The notes under the pieces: model-generated
Told to the model about the DNA's origin: nothing
Databases searched by the model: none
What the model saw: only the letters and a program-made list of their open reading frames with translations
Part shown: positions 24,429 through 32,937 of the stretch, piece after piece
How positions within the stretch are numbered: the stretch's first letter is position 1
Layout: each line of letters starts with the position of its first letter
Origin: Sphingobacterium olei
Lineage (GTDB): Bacteria; Bacteroidota; Bacteroidia; Sphingobacteriales; Sphingobacteriaceae
Direction: 5' to 3'
Length of the DNA stretch: 64,000 nt
Assembly (NCBI RefSeq): GCF_005048855.1
Contig: NZ_SUME01000008.1
Span: 186,001-250,000, forward strand
Program-made: the position numbers and the translations under genes

Positions 24429-27400
24429 ATGAATTTTTATCAAATCATGCGTGTTATGAAAATAACGATGCTATTGACCTTGTTTTGTCTGATGCATGTG
24501 AGTGCCGCGACATATGGGCAACGCCTGTCTATCAAGAAAAACAACGTATCAATACAGGAGATTCTCGAGGATGTGCGCCGCCAAGCAAACTATGATTTCT
24601 TCTACGATGCTGATTTATTTGCCGATGCCAAGGTAATCAGCATGAATATCGACAATGCAGATATTAATCAAGTATTGGCTCGATGCTTCAATGGATTACC
24701 GTACACCTACACAATTTCAAACAAAATCGTAACCATCAAAAAAGACAACAGCAAACGGCATCATAAGACTGCAACGGCGGTAACGCCGCCAAAACAAACG
24801 GCGCGTATATCCGGAAAGATTACCGATGAAAAAGGAGTTCCACTGGAAGGGGCTACCATCACGGTATTGGAAACCCAAAAAACCGTGCAGTCTGACCGTC
24901 GTGGCGAATACGAAATACCGGTGGCTCCAGGTACATACACCATCCGTGTCAGTTACATTTCGTTCGAAAGCCAACAAATCGATCGCGTGACGGTTACAGG
25001 CAGCGATCAACGCAAGGTAGTCGATGTTACCCTCAAAAACACAATGGACGCCTTGGAAGAGGTAGTCGTCACATCGTTGGGACTGACGAGCACAAAGCGA
25101 CGGATAGGCACATCGATCCAAGAGATTAAAGGGGAAGACATGAACACAGCAAAAAGTGGAAATGCATTAACGGCACTGCAGGGAAAGGTAGCTGGTATGA
25201 ATATGACCATGACATCGGGAGGCATGGCCAGCTCATCACGCATTGTATTACGTGGCGAATCCTCTTTGAATATTAATAAAAACACAGCATTGGTAGTCGT
25301 TGATGGTGTACCAATAAACAACAACATCGGCACCGGCAGTAGCAGTGATCTCTCGGTGGACTATGGAAGCGGAGGCGCCGAAATCAATCCCGACGATATC
25401 GAATCGATCAGCGTACTGAAAGGTGCTAATGCTGCTGCATTATATGGATCCAGAGCGGCAAATGGCGCAATCATCATCACGACAAAAAGCGCCTCCTCTT
25501 CGAAAGCCATGGGTGTAAGCGTTAATTCAAATACGGCATTCGATCAAGTGCTCAAACTTCCAGACTTCCAAAATAGCTATGGCGGCGGAACGGGTAGCGG
25601 GCTGGATTATTATTCCTATGGAGATGGGCCGGACGGACCCAATACCAGCAATTCAGGACATAACTGGGGCGCCCCGTTCAACAGGCAGCAATTCATCCAG
25701 TTTGGCTCACCTTTGGATGAGAACGGCAATAGGATTCCGATCCCTTGGCAAGCCCGGCCGAATAACGTGCGGGATTTCTACGAACTGGGCCGGACACTTA
25801 TCAATAGCGTATCGGTATCCAAATCGGGAGAGTTGGGTCACTTCCGGGCATCTTACAACAACTACACTCAAACGGGGATCATGCCCAATACCGAGCTAAA
25901 ACGTAACCAGTTTAATTTAAACTCCAATGTCAACATCTCTTCCAAGGTGTCGGTAAAGGCAAACATGAACTACATCAATAGCCATAGCGACAATTTGCCT
26001 ATCGTCGGATATGGCGGATCGTCGCCCACTTACAATTTTATTTGGTTTGAGCGAAATGCGGATATCAATTGGTTTAAGAACTATTGGATACCCGGACAAG
26101 AAGACGTGAAGCAAGACTACTACTTCACCTGGGGAGACAATCCGTACTTCACGATGTATGAACAGTTAAACGGGATGAAACGCAATCGCCTATTTGGTAA
26201 CGCAGCCGTGGATTACCAAATCTTGCCGCAGCTCAAAGCGATGGTCCGCACCGGCATCGACTACTCCGGCGAAATGCGTAGCTCCCAGCGCCCCTTCAGT
26301 TCGGCAGTCAATACCAAAGGGTTGTACCGTCGGCAAGACCTGATGTACTTTGAGCGCAATTCGGATTTCTTACTCACGTACCAAGGCAAGGAACTAGGAG
26401 GATTCAATTGGTCTGCTAATGCCGGGGGAAACAATCTTCAGATCAACACCGGGCAAAATACGGCGACAGCCAATGGCCTGATCATACCAGGTGTATACAA
26501 CTTGGGCAATGCCAGCAACAGGCCTGCATTAAGCGAGGCAAACACAGTCAAAAATGTCAACAGCTTGTATGCCTTTGCCGACCTGGACTATAAAAATCAG
26601 ATATTCGTGCAGTTGACCGGACGAAACGACTGGTCGAGCACACTGCCTCCAGGAAACAACTCCTATTTCTATCCGTCGATATCGGCAAGTGGTATCCTGT
26701 CGGATATGCTGGGCATCGAATCCCGATGGATGAACTTTTGGAAACTAAGGAGTTCATTTGCCCAGGTAGGTAGTGATACCGACCCCTACCAGACCGCTGC
26801 CTACTACGAATACAGCACGCTGCCCGGTGCGGTAGGTCTCCCGGCGACCATGCCCAATACCAATCTCAAACCCGAGATTACCTCTTCTTTTGAGGTGGGC
26901 ACCGAATTCAGGATGTTTGCCAACAGGCTGCATGTGGATTTTACCTGGTATACCGCACAAAGTAAAAACCAAATCTTACGCAGCCCGCTATCCGTCAGCA
27001 CTGGGTATACAGACAAGATCATGAATGCCGGTAAAATAAACAACCGCGGATGGGAAGCGTTGATGACCGTGACCCCCATCAAAAACAAGCTCACCTGGGA
27101 CATTACCCTGACTGCCTCCTCAAACCGAAGCAAAGTAATTGAACTTGCCGATGGCGTGGAAAGTTATATCATGGCGTCTGCTCAGGGTGCTACCGTGGAA
27201 GCTCGCGTAGGTGGCCGGATGGGTGACATCTATGGAATCGGGCTTCAGCGTAATAACGCAGGCGAGATCGTCTACCGGGGAGGTGTACCCGTATTCACCA
27301 GCAATACGATGAAGATCGGAAATTATAATCCCGATCTGATCGCCGGTATAAAGAACAATCTTAGCTACAAAACCTGGTCTTTGGGCTTTCTTTTTGACGG

Positions 27401-27863
27401 CCGATTGGGCGGTACGATCTATTCATTTACCCACGTAACCGGGACGGAAGCAGGCAGTTTATCTAATACGCTACCGGGCCGCGAGGAAGGCATCGTCGGA
27501 GATGGTGTGGTCCTCAATAACGACGGTACGTATTCGCCCAACACGGAACGGGTATCAGCCTATACCTACTACCGGGGTTATTATCGACGGCCTAACGTGG
27601 AATCCAACTCATTCGACGCTTCCTTCATTAAATTGCGTGAATTGACGCTTGGCTACACACTGCCTACCGAAGTAGTCAAAAAGACACCGTTCAAATCGGT
27701 GCAACTGAACCTGGTGGGCAGAAACCTGCTTTTGTTTTCAAAAGCGCCAAACATCGATCCCGAAACCTCATTCGTATCCGGTGGCACCATCGTACCCGGC
27801 GTAGAAAACGCACAGATCCCATCGACGCGGAGTTTCGGACTGGACATCAAAATAGCACTTTAA
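24429..27863 (+). CDS. SusC/RagA-type TonB-dependent outer-membrane receptor
   Basis: This 1144-residue protein has a signal peptide (about 1-30), an STN signalling domain (about 30-100: ILEDVRRQANYDFFYDADL), a CarboxypepD_reg-like domain (ISGKITDEKGVPLEGATITV) and the TonB-box region LEEVVVTSLG. A plug with NPDDIESISVLKGANAAALY is followed by a 22-strand barrel ending RSFGLDIKIAL. The STN domain fits regulation by the FecR/ECF pair. It imports the ligand captured by the adjacent SusD. No glycan-degrading enzyme is in the operon, so the ligand is unknown. Confidence 0.96.
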   Translation: MNFYQIMRVMKITMLLTLFCLMHVSAATYGQRLSIKKNNVSIQEILEDVRRQANYDFFYDADLFADAKVISMNIDNADINQVLARCFNGLPYTYTISNKIVTIKKDNSKRHHKTATAVTPPKQTARISGKITDEKGVPLEGATITVLETQKTVQSDRRGEYEIPVAPGTYTIRVSYISFESQQIDRVTVTGSDQRKVVDVTLKNTMDALEEVVVTSLGLTSTKRRIGTSIQEIKGEDMNTAKSGNALTALQGKVAGMNMTMTSGGMASSSRIVLRGESSLNINKNTALVVVDGVPINNNIGTGSSSDLSVDYGSGGAEINPDDIESISVLKGANAAALYGSRAANGAIIITTKSASSSKAMGVSVNSNTAFDQVLKLPDFQNSYGGGTGSGLDYYSYGDGPDGPNTSNSGHNWGAPFNRQQFIQFGSPLDENGNRIPIPWQARPNNVRDFYELGRTLINSVSVSKSGELGHFRASYNNYTQTGIMPNTELKRNQFNLNSNVNISSKVSVKANMNYINSHSDNLPIVGYGGSSPTYNFIWFERNADINWFKNYWIPGQEDVKQDYYFTWGDNPYFTMYEQLNGMKRNRLFGNAAVDYQILPQLKAMVRTGIDYSGEMRSSQRPFSSAVNTKGLYRRQDLMYFERNSDFLLTYQGKELGGFNWSANAGGNNLQINTGQNTATANGLIIPGVYNLGNASNRPALSEANTVKNVNSLYAFADLDYKNQIFVQLTGRNDWSSTLPPGNNSYFYPSISASGILSDMLGIESRWMNFWKLRSSFAQVGSDTDPYQTAAYYEYSTLPGAVGLPATMPNTNLKPEITSSFEVGTEFRMFANRLHVDFTWYTAQSKNQILRSPLSVSTGYTDKIMNAGKINNRGWEALMTVTPIKNKLTWDITLTASSNRSKVIELADGVESYIMASAQGATVEARVGGRMGDIYGIGLQRNNAGEIVYRGGVPVFTSNTMKIGNYNPDLIAGIKNNLSYKTWSLGFLFDGRLGGTIYSFTHVTGTEAGSLSNTLPGREEGIVGDGVVLNNDGTYSPNTERVSAYTYYRGYYRRPNVESNSFDASFIKLRELTLGYTLPTEVVKKTPFKSVQLNLVGRNLLLFSKAPNIDPETSFVSGGTIVPGVENAQIPSTRSFGLDIKIAL

Positions 27864-27874
27864 AAAAAACAGAC

Positions 27875-29320
27875 ATGAACATTAAAATAGCCTTTATATG
27901 CGGAATCATCCTCTTAGCCACCGGAGGTTGCCAAAAAATCGACAATACAAACCCCAATGTCCCGTCACAGGTCAACCCGGGTGTCGTATTACCGCAAGTG
28001 GTGTACAGCATTTCGAATACCCTTACCCACAGCGCTTTTGAAATCAACAACGAGTTGATCCAATACACCTGTATGAACAATACATTCACAGAGGTACAGC
28101 GATTCAAGTTACAACCGACTAATTCTAATCAACTATGGAACCTATACAACAGGCTGCGGGATCTCAATGACATCAACAGGATGGTCGAGAATGGCACGGG
28201 ACACAGCAACTACCGAGCAATCTCAGGCTTGATCAGAGTCTTCATCCTATCGATGATCACCGATACCTTTGGCGATGTGCCTTACACCGAAGCCGGTAAA
28301 GCGGTCGCCGATAATACCTTCACCCCGAAGTATGATTCGCAGGAAGACATTTACCTCGGACTGATCGAAGAGATACAGCAATATACGCAGCTCATCGATG
28401 TCAATGCAACACTGGATTTCGGGGGTGACCTCATCTATGACGGCGACATGCTGAAATGGAAAAAATTTGGCAACAGCCTGCTGCTCCGTATGCTCATGCG
28501 AACTGTGGAGAAACAAACGTCAAAATCCAGCGAACTGATCGGCCTTATTTTAGCTGCTCCGGCGCAGTACCCCATCATGGAAGGTAATGGCGACAACTTC
28601 ATCTACCGCTACTCGGGCAGCTTTCCCGATGTATTCCCGCTCGCACCGAGCTTTGTCCGTGATTTTGACTTCAAGTACAAATCGGTAAGTGCGTTTGTCG
28701 TGGATTCATTGACTAAATTTGGTGATACCAGACTTTTCCAATTTGCACGGCCAACCAACGCATCGGCTAATACGGCCTTCCCGGTATACGTAGGCCTACC
28801 CAATGCGCTCCCCGTTACCGAATCTGCAAACTACAACGGCGGATATAATTTTCAATCCTATCTAGGGACGCGCTTCCAGGCAGATGATGAGCCGGCCATC
28901 TGGATGACTTGTGCAGAAGTATTTTTCCTGAAGGCCGAAGCTGCTGCCAGGGGCTTTTATACCGGAGACGCAAAACAGTCCTATGACGAGGGTATCAAAA
29001 GCTCTTTCGACTATTGGGGTGCCCCATTTGAGACGGACTACCTGGCGCATCCGAGCGTCGCTTATGACGGCGGATTGGAAAAGATCTACCTGCAGAAGTA
29101 CTTTAGCTTGTTCTTTACCGGTATCGAGGCTTGGTGTGAATACAGAAGGACGGGCCATCCCCGTCTGGTACCCGGACCCACCAATGTCAACGATGGGAAA
29201 ATACCTTCCAGATTGCCCTACCCGATATCGGAACAATCACTCAACCAACAGCAGTACCAAGAAGCCTCCCAACGTATGGGTGGAGACCACATGAACGGTA
29301 AAATGTGGTGGCAAAAATAA
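27875..29320 (+). CDS. SusD/RagB-like outer-membrane lipoprotein
   Basis: This 481-residue SusD-like protein (SusD_2/SusD-like_2 type) has a lipoprotein signal with Cys in LLATGGCQKI. Typical blocks include MITDTFGDVPYTEA, KYDSQEDIYLGLIEEI, FGNSLLLRMLMR, IWMTCAEVFFLKAEAAARG and the ending PSRLPYPISEQSLN. It forms the lid of the SusC transporter and starts 11 bp after it. Confidence 0.95.
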   Translation: MNIKIAFICGIILLATGGCQKIDNTNPNVPSQVNPGVVLPQVVYSISNTLTHSAFEINNELIQYTCMNNTFTEVQRFKLQPTNSNQLWNLYNRLRDLNDINRMVENGTGHSNYRAISGLIRVFILSMITDTFGDVPYTEAGKAVADNTFTPKYDSQEDIYLGLIEEIQQYTQLIDVNATLDFGGDLIYDGDMLKWKKFGNSLLLRMLMRTVEKQTSKSSELIGLILAAPAQYPIMEGNGDNFIYRYSGSFPDVFPLAPSFVRDFDFKYKSVSAFVVDSLTKFGDTRLFQFARPTNASANTAFPVYVGLPNALPVTESANYNGGYNFQSYLGTRFQADDEPAIWMTCAEVFFLKAEAAARGFYTGDAKQSYDEGIKSSFDYWGAPFETDYLAHPSVAYDGGLEKIYLQKYFSLFFTGIEAWCEYRRTGHPRLVPGPTNVNDGKIPSRLPYPISEQSLNQQQYQEASQRMGGDHMNGKMWWQK

Positions 29321-29330
29321 AAATAGCATC

Positions 29331-31427
29331 ATGAATACGAGAAAAATAGGATGGAGCATCATCGCCACTTGCTGGTTGATGGTCACTTACGGACAGGCTG
29401 CAATGGACAGTCTGTCCATTGCCAACAGCGTCTTGCCACGCTTCAAAAATTGGTCTGTACAGGAGGTGGTGCCGGGCGGAAGGATCGATGCGATACGGCA
29501 ATTGGATGAGCATACGATCGCCTTGGCTACCCGAGGTGCGCAAAAAGGCAAGCTCTACATCAGTGACGACCAGGGGCAACATTGGCGTTTCCTAGCCAAG
29601 CCGACCGAAAACGACATTACCTGCATTGCCGAAACGGGCGACAAACAAGCGTTTTATATCTTGACGAGTCAGGCAGAGGTATACAGTACCCTAGACGGTG
29701 GGCAATCGTGGAAGCTATTGAAACAGCTGACGACCAACAAAAATACGGAAAACTATGCGGCTGCCTACGCCATCATGTACACGGCCCACGGCACACTGCT
29801 GGTCACCGACACTGATTCGGAAGGCGGCCATATCTACCGTTCCACAGACAAGGGCGACACCTGGACAGATATGGGGGCTGTGTCCAAGAATGCGTTGTAC
29901 AGACTGGAAAAAGTTGGGAATGGCATCGTCGTCAATGGTTGGGATGGTACCGTGTACAAAAGCATCGATGATGGCATGACTTGGAACAGGTTGGAAAAAC
30001 TGACTGACGCGGCATTGTTTGCCACCGAATACCTCGGGATGGCTCGTTTGCTGCAAGCCGACCAAGACGGCTACATCTACCGTAGCAGCAACCTCGGGTA
30101 CACGTGGGAAAAATGCGCTCAATTAGATGGCTCGGCAGATGACTTCGTCAATATCGGCTACGGTGCAGCATATTACGGCACCTATACCAGCGAGAAAAAC
30201 GTGTACCTCACCTTAAACTATGGCCGTAGCTGGTGGAACCTCGGTGCCCTGCCCACGGTCGAAGGAGATTGGCTGGATCACGGTATACGGGTAGAGACAA
30301 CAGACTCGGTCATTACCTTGTCTGCCACCAACAAAGGGTTTGTACTGCGTGCGTCCTTTGCCAAAGACTTTCTTCACCATACCCTCCAACAGGTACAGGG
30401 TGTACAGAAAGAAATCAGCGCCAAGCATAAAATCCCCTTACATCAAGCTACTGTGGGCATGGTCAGCCATGTGAAAGAAATCAATGAGCCCGAGGACATC
30501 GTGATCCATAAGAAATTTGCGTACATCCCCTGCCGGGATGGAAACAATGTGGCCATTATCGACTATCGCAATCCGCATAACCCGGTATTGGCCCACAGCT
30601 TGCGGGATCCGGATATTCTTGATGCTTTTAGTGTCGCCATCAAGGACCAGTACTTGTATGTGCTATCGATGACCAACTGTCGGATAAGTACCTATGATAT
30701 CTCCGACCCTTATCATCCCGTAAAACTATCGGCAATCACGGTGGGCGGTGAAGGTAGCTTTTTGGAGCACTATCAGTCAAATTATACGCGTCTTAGGAAG
30801 ATATGGATCGATGGGGACTATGCCTACGTAACCCATAGCTCGGAAAGCAAGGTTTATATATTGGATCTCCATCATCCGGCGAAACCGGCTATTCTAAGTT
30901 CATTCCACACGGGAGACGGGGCTTTTGCCGCACTGACCAAAGGAGATGTACTCTATTTGGCGGGTTACGGCCCCGGATCATCGCTCATCACGGTAGACAT
31001 CCGGGACAAACGCCATCCCGTCATTACGGATCGGGTGTATGACCCCGTGTTGCTAAAAGGCACTTGTGCGCTCGCCATAGACGGGAACCATCTTTTTGTG
31101 GTAGCATATAATGCCAATACCTTCTGGTCATTGGACATTTCCGACCCATTGCACCCCCAGGTACGTTCACATATCAGCGACACGGATATGCAGGGGCCGG
31201 GCAGGATAGCCATTTGGAAGAAAAAGGCGTTCGTTTTGAACTCTTCCAATCACTCTGTAGCGATAATAGATATTTCAAAACCAGACAACCCCAGCCTGGC
31301 CCGCTACTTCCAAGACCCCCTGCTACGCAGGGTATACGGGATAGCGATAGATGGGGATATGCTTTTATTAGCCAGTAGGGAAGCCAATAATTTTATTGTC
31401 CTTGATCTTAAAAATACTGGATTGTAA
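29331..31427 (+). CDS. Exported double-propeller protein (BNR-like plus LVIVD repeats)
   Basis: This 698-residue protein has a signal peptide (about 1-24). Residues about 50-345 hold six BNR/sialidase-like repeats, each with an S/T-x-D-x-G-x-x-W core (YISDDQGQHW, YSTLDGGQSW, YRSTDKGDTW, YKSIDDGMTW, YRSSNLGYTW, LTLNYGRSWW). Residues about 380-695 hold six LVIVD-type repeats (VAIIDYRNPHNPV, TYDISDPYHPV, ILDLHHPAKPA, TVDIRDKRHPV, LDISDPLHPQV, IIDISKPDNPS). It starts 10 bp after susD, so it is the third gene of the uptake operon. Probably it is surface or periplasmic binding, with no catalytic residues identified. Confidence 0.88.
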   Translation: MNTRKIGWSIIATCWLMVTYGQAAMDSLSIANSVLPRFKNWSVQEVVPGGRIDAIRQLDEHTIALATRGAQKGKLYISDDQGQHWRFLAKPTENDITCIAETGDKQAFYILTSQAEVYSTLDGGQSWKLLKQLTTNKNTENYAAAYAIMYTAHGTLLVTDTDSEGGHIYRSTDKGDTWTDMGAVSKNALYRLEKVGNGIVVNGWDGTVYKSIDDGMTWNRLEKLTDAALFATEYLGMARLLQADQDGYIYRSSNLGYTWEKCAQLDGSADDFVNIGYGAAYYGTYTSEKNVYLTLNYGRSWWNLGALPTVEGDWLDHGIRVETTDSVITLSATNKGFVLRASFAKDFLHHTLQQVQGVQKEISAKHKIPLHQATVGMVSHVKEINEPEDIVIHKKFAYIPCRDGNNVAIIDYRNPHNPVLAHSLRDPDILDAFSVAIKDQYLYVLSMTNCRISTYDISDPYHPVKLSAITVGGEGSFLEHYQSNYTRLRKIWIDGDYAYVTHSSESKVYILDLHHPAKPAILSSFHTGDGAFAALTKGDVLYLAGYGPGSSLITVDIRDKRHPVITDRVYDPVLLKGTCALAIDGNHLFVVAYNANTFWSLDISDPLHPQVRSHISDTDMQGPGRIAIWKKKAFVLNSSNHSVAIIDISKPDNPSLARYFQDPLLRRVYGIAIDGDMLLLASREANNFIVLDLKNTGL

Positions 31428-31487
31428 TCGCTGATTTTCGCTGCTCTACACTTGCAGTAGCAACATCGGCTAATGTACTATGATTGC

Positions 31488-31517
31488 AAAACCCGAAGCC
31501 GACAGTCTTCGGGTTTT
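31488..31517. terminator. Strong hairpin terminator after the SusCD operon
   Basis: AAAACCCGAAG (31488-31498) pairs perfectly with CTTCGGGTTTT (31507-31517) around an 8-bp loop. With A/T runs on both sides it can work in both directions. Confidence 0.9.
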
Positions 31518-31723
31518 GTATTAAACAACTCGCCACACCACAGTTGAAGCCGTTATCAGGCATTTTCCGCGCAACCATCAAACGTTTCCTTGCAAAGCTC
31601 AGCAAAACTGGGGCGCGTTGAGTTGCATGTTACTGGTTTTCATCATCCACGGCTTCTTCAGTCTCATGGCCCCCTTCACACAGGATTAACACAAACATAA
31701 CAATTTCTATAGACCGAAGTCCC

Positions 31724-31731
31724 TAACTTTG
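31724..31731 (+). promoter_or_regulatory. Probable -7 box of the sigma gene
   Basis: TAACTTTG fits the Bacteroidota -7 consensus TAnnTTTG and lies 41 bp before the start codon at 31772. A convincing TTG -33 box is not visible, so this is tentative. Confidence 0.45.
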
Positions 31732-31771
31732 GCTGTTAGGAACTCCAACCTAAGCAATTGATTAGTATAAC

Positions 31772-32365
31772 ATGCAATTCGGCAGCGAAGTGGTACAAAC
31801 GACAGACAAGGAACTCTGGGATTCTTTAAAGCGAGGGGAAACGCATGCGTTTGACCACATGTACCAACGTTGTGTCCGTCGATTGTACAAAGAAATCAGC
31901 AAACGCATTAATGATCAATCGGCGGTGGCCGACCTCATCCATGACATCTTCTTATCGCTCTGGGAAAAACGGGAGATCCTCCAGCCCCAGGGAGAAATCT
32001 ATCCCTACCTACATGGAATGGCCATCAACAGGGTATTGAATTATTACCGAAAGAACAAACACCAACCGCATTTCGTAACCATCTGGGATAACCTGTCTGA
32101 AGAAATTGCAGACCTGGATGAGTTGTCACTGGCATTCAGGCAAGCGCACAATGAGGAATTGGAATCGTTACTGGATCTGGCAATCTCCGATCTGCCTCCC
32201 CGTATGAAACAGGTCTATGCGTTGCGCTATGAAAGCAATAAAACCGTATCCGAGATAGCCAATACGCTTTCCACCTCACCCCATACCGTATACAATCAAC
32301 TCAAGATCATCCGCAAACGCTTTGTAAAGGCCCTGAAAAACACATCCTACTTCCTATTTTTATAA
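31772..32365 (+). CDS. ECF RNA polymerase sigma factor
   Basis: This 197-residue ECF sigma factor of the FecI-like type found with FecR in Bacteroidota has region 2 (AVADLIHDIFLSLWEKRE, PYLHGMAINRVLNYYRK) and region 4 (ISDLPPRMKQVYALRYESN, KTVSEIANTLSTSPHTVYNQ). It lies downstream of the SusCD operon, separated by a terminator, with its own promoter. Its downstream fecR is reduced to a short remnant (32477-32533). It may now work with the FecR at 23122. Confidence 0.94.
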   Translation: MQFGSEVVQTTDKELWDSLKRGETHAFDHMYQRCVRRLYKEISKRINDQSAVADLIHDIFLSLWEKREILQPQGEIYPYLHGMAINRVLNYYRKNKHQPHFVTIWDNLSEEIADLDELSLAFRQAHNEELESLLDLAISDLPPRMKQVYALRYESNKTVSEIANTLSTSPHTVYNQLKIIRKRFVKALKNTSYFLFL

Positions 32366-32397
32366 CGTACCGGGCATTCTTGTTATAATTGTTAAAT

Positions 32398-32417
32398 AGA
32401 TTAACAAATCATTATAT
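32398..32417 (+). promoter_or_regulatory. Shared sigma-fecR spacer element (copy 2)
   Basis: This copy is identical to 23031-23050 over 20 bp. It lies 33 bp after the sigma stop, where a fecR promoter or linker would be expected. Confidence 0.5.
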
Positions 32418-32476
32418 AGGAAGTGTGTTTGTAAAGGGACTTATTAGAGACATTAGATAGTTTTAATCTTACTTTT

Positions 32477-32533
32477 ATGAATAAATTCGATGATTTTGAC
32501 ACATCTTACTGGGCCTTTCAGTATACAAGGTAA
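32477..32533 (+). pseudogene. N-terminal remnant of a fecR gene
   Basis: An 18-codon frame MNKFDDFDTSYWAFQYTR follows the sigma gene. FecR proteins of this group often start with a similar M-x-x-F-x-x-F-D segment, from memory. The reading frame then stops and no FecR sequence continues. I read it as the head of a lost fecR. Confidence 0.4.
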
Positions 32534-32620
32534 GCCAATAACTATTTATATCCTCATTGTATATGATTGAATCCGACAATACGGCATGTTATAATGCACA
32601 ACGGGCTAATTCATATGTCC

Positions 32621-32645
32621 AAAAAAATCCCCGGCAAAACCGGGA
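32621..32645 (-). terminator. Terminator of the barrel/TPR unit (minus strand)
   Basis: On the minus strand CCCGG and CCGGG flank a TTTTG loop and are followed by GATTTTTTT. It stands about 20 bp after the stop of the barrel remnant, so it was the natural end of that gene. Confidence 0.8.
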
Positions 32646-32663
32646 ATTCTTAGTAAAAAACAA

Positions 32664-32789
32664 CTAGCGAGTTCCAAACTCGTACCCAACACTAATCGAG
32701 CTAACCCGATTCCGGAAAGTTGCATCCAAATTTGACATATTCATAAATCCGGCAGTACTATTTAAACTTAAGACCAATCCGTTGAAAAA
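32664..32789 (-). pseudogene. C-terminal remnant of an outer-membrane beta-barrel protein
   Basis: The minus-strand frame reads FFNGLVLSLNSTAGFM, then NLDATFRNRVSSISVGYEFG and stops at 32664. The alternating hydrophobic last strand is typical of an outer-membrane barrel C-terminus. A TAA closes the frame upstream and no start exists. It lies directly downstream of the TPR gene, where a barrel partner gene would be expected. Confidence 0.55.
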
Positions 32790-32937
32790 TTATATACATC
32801 GCCTTCATTTTTAGAAGGGTTGAAATTAGTACTGGAACTAAAAATAGGAGACTACCAGTAGAATTGTGCCTATAAGATAAAGACATTGTACAAAACTTAT
32901 AACATAAGTCGTGCTTGATCTGCATCGTTATATAAAT

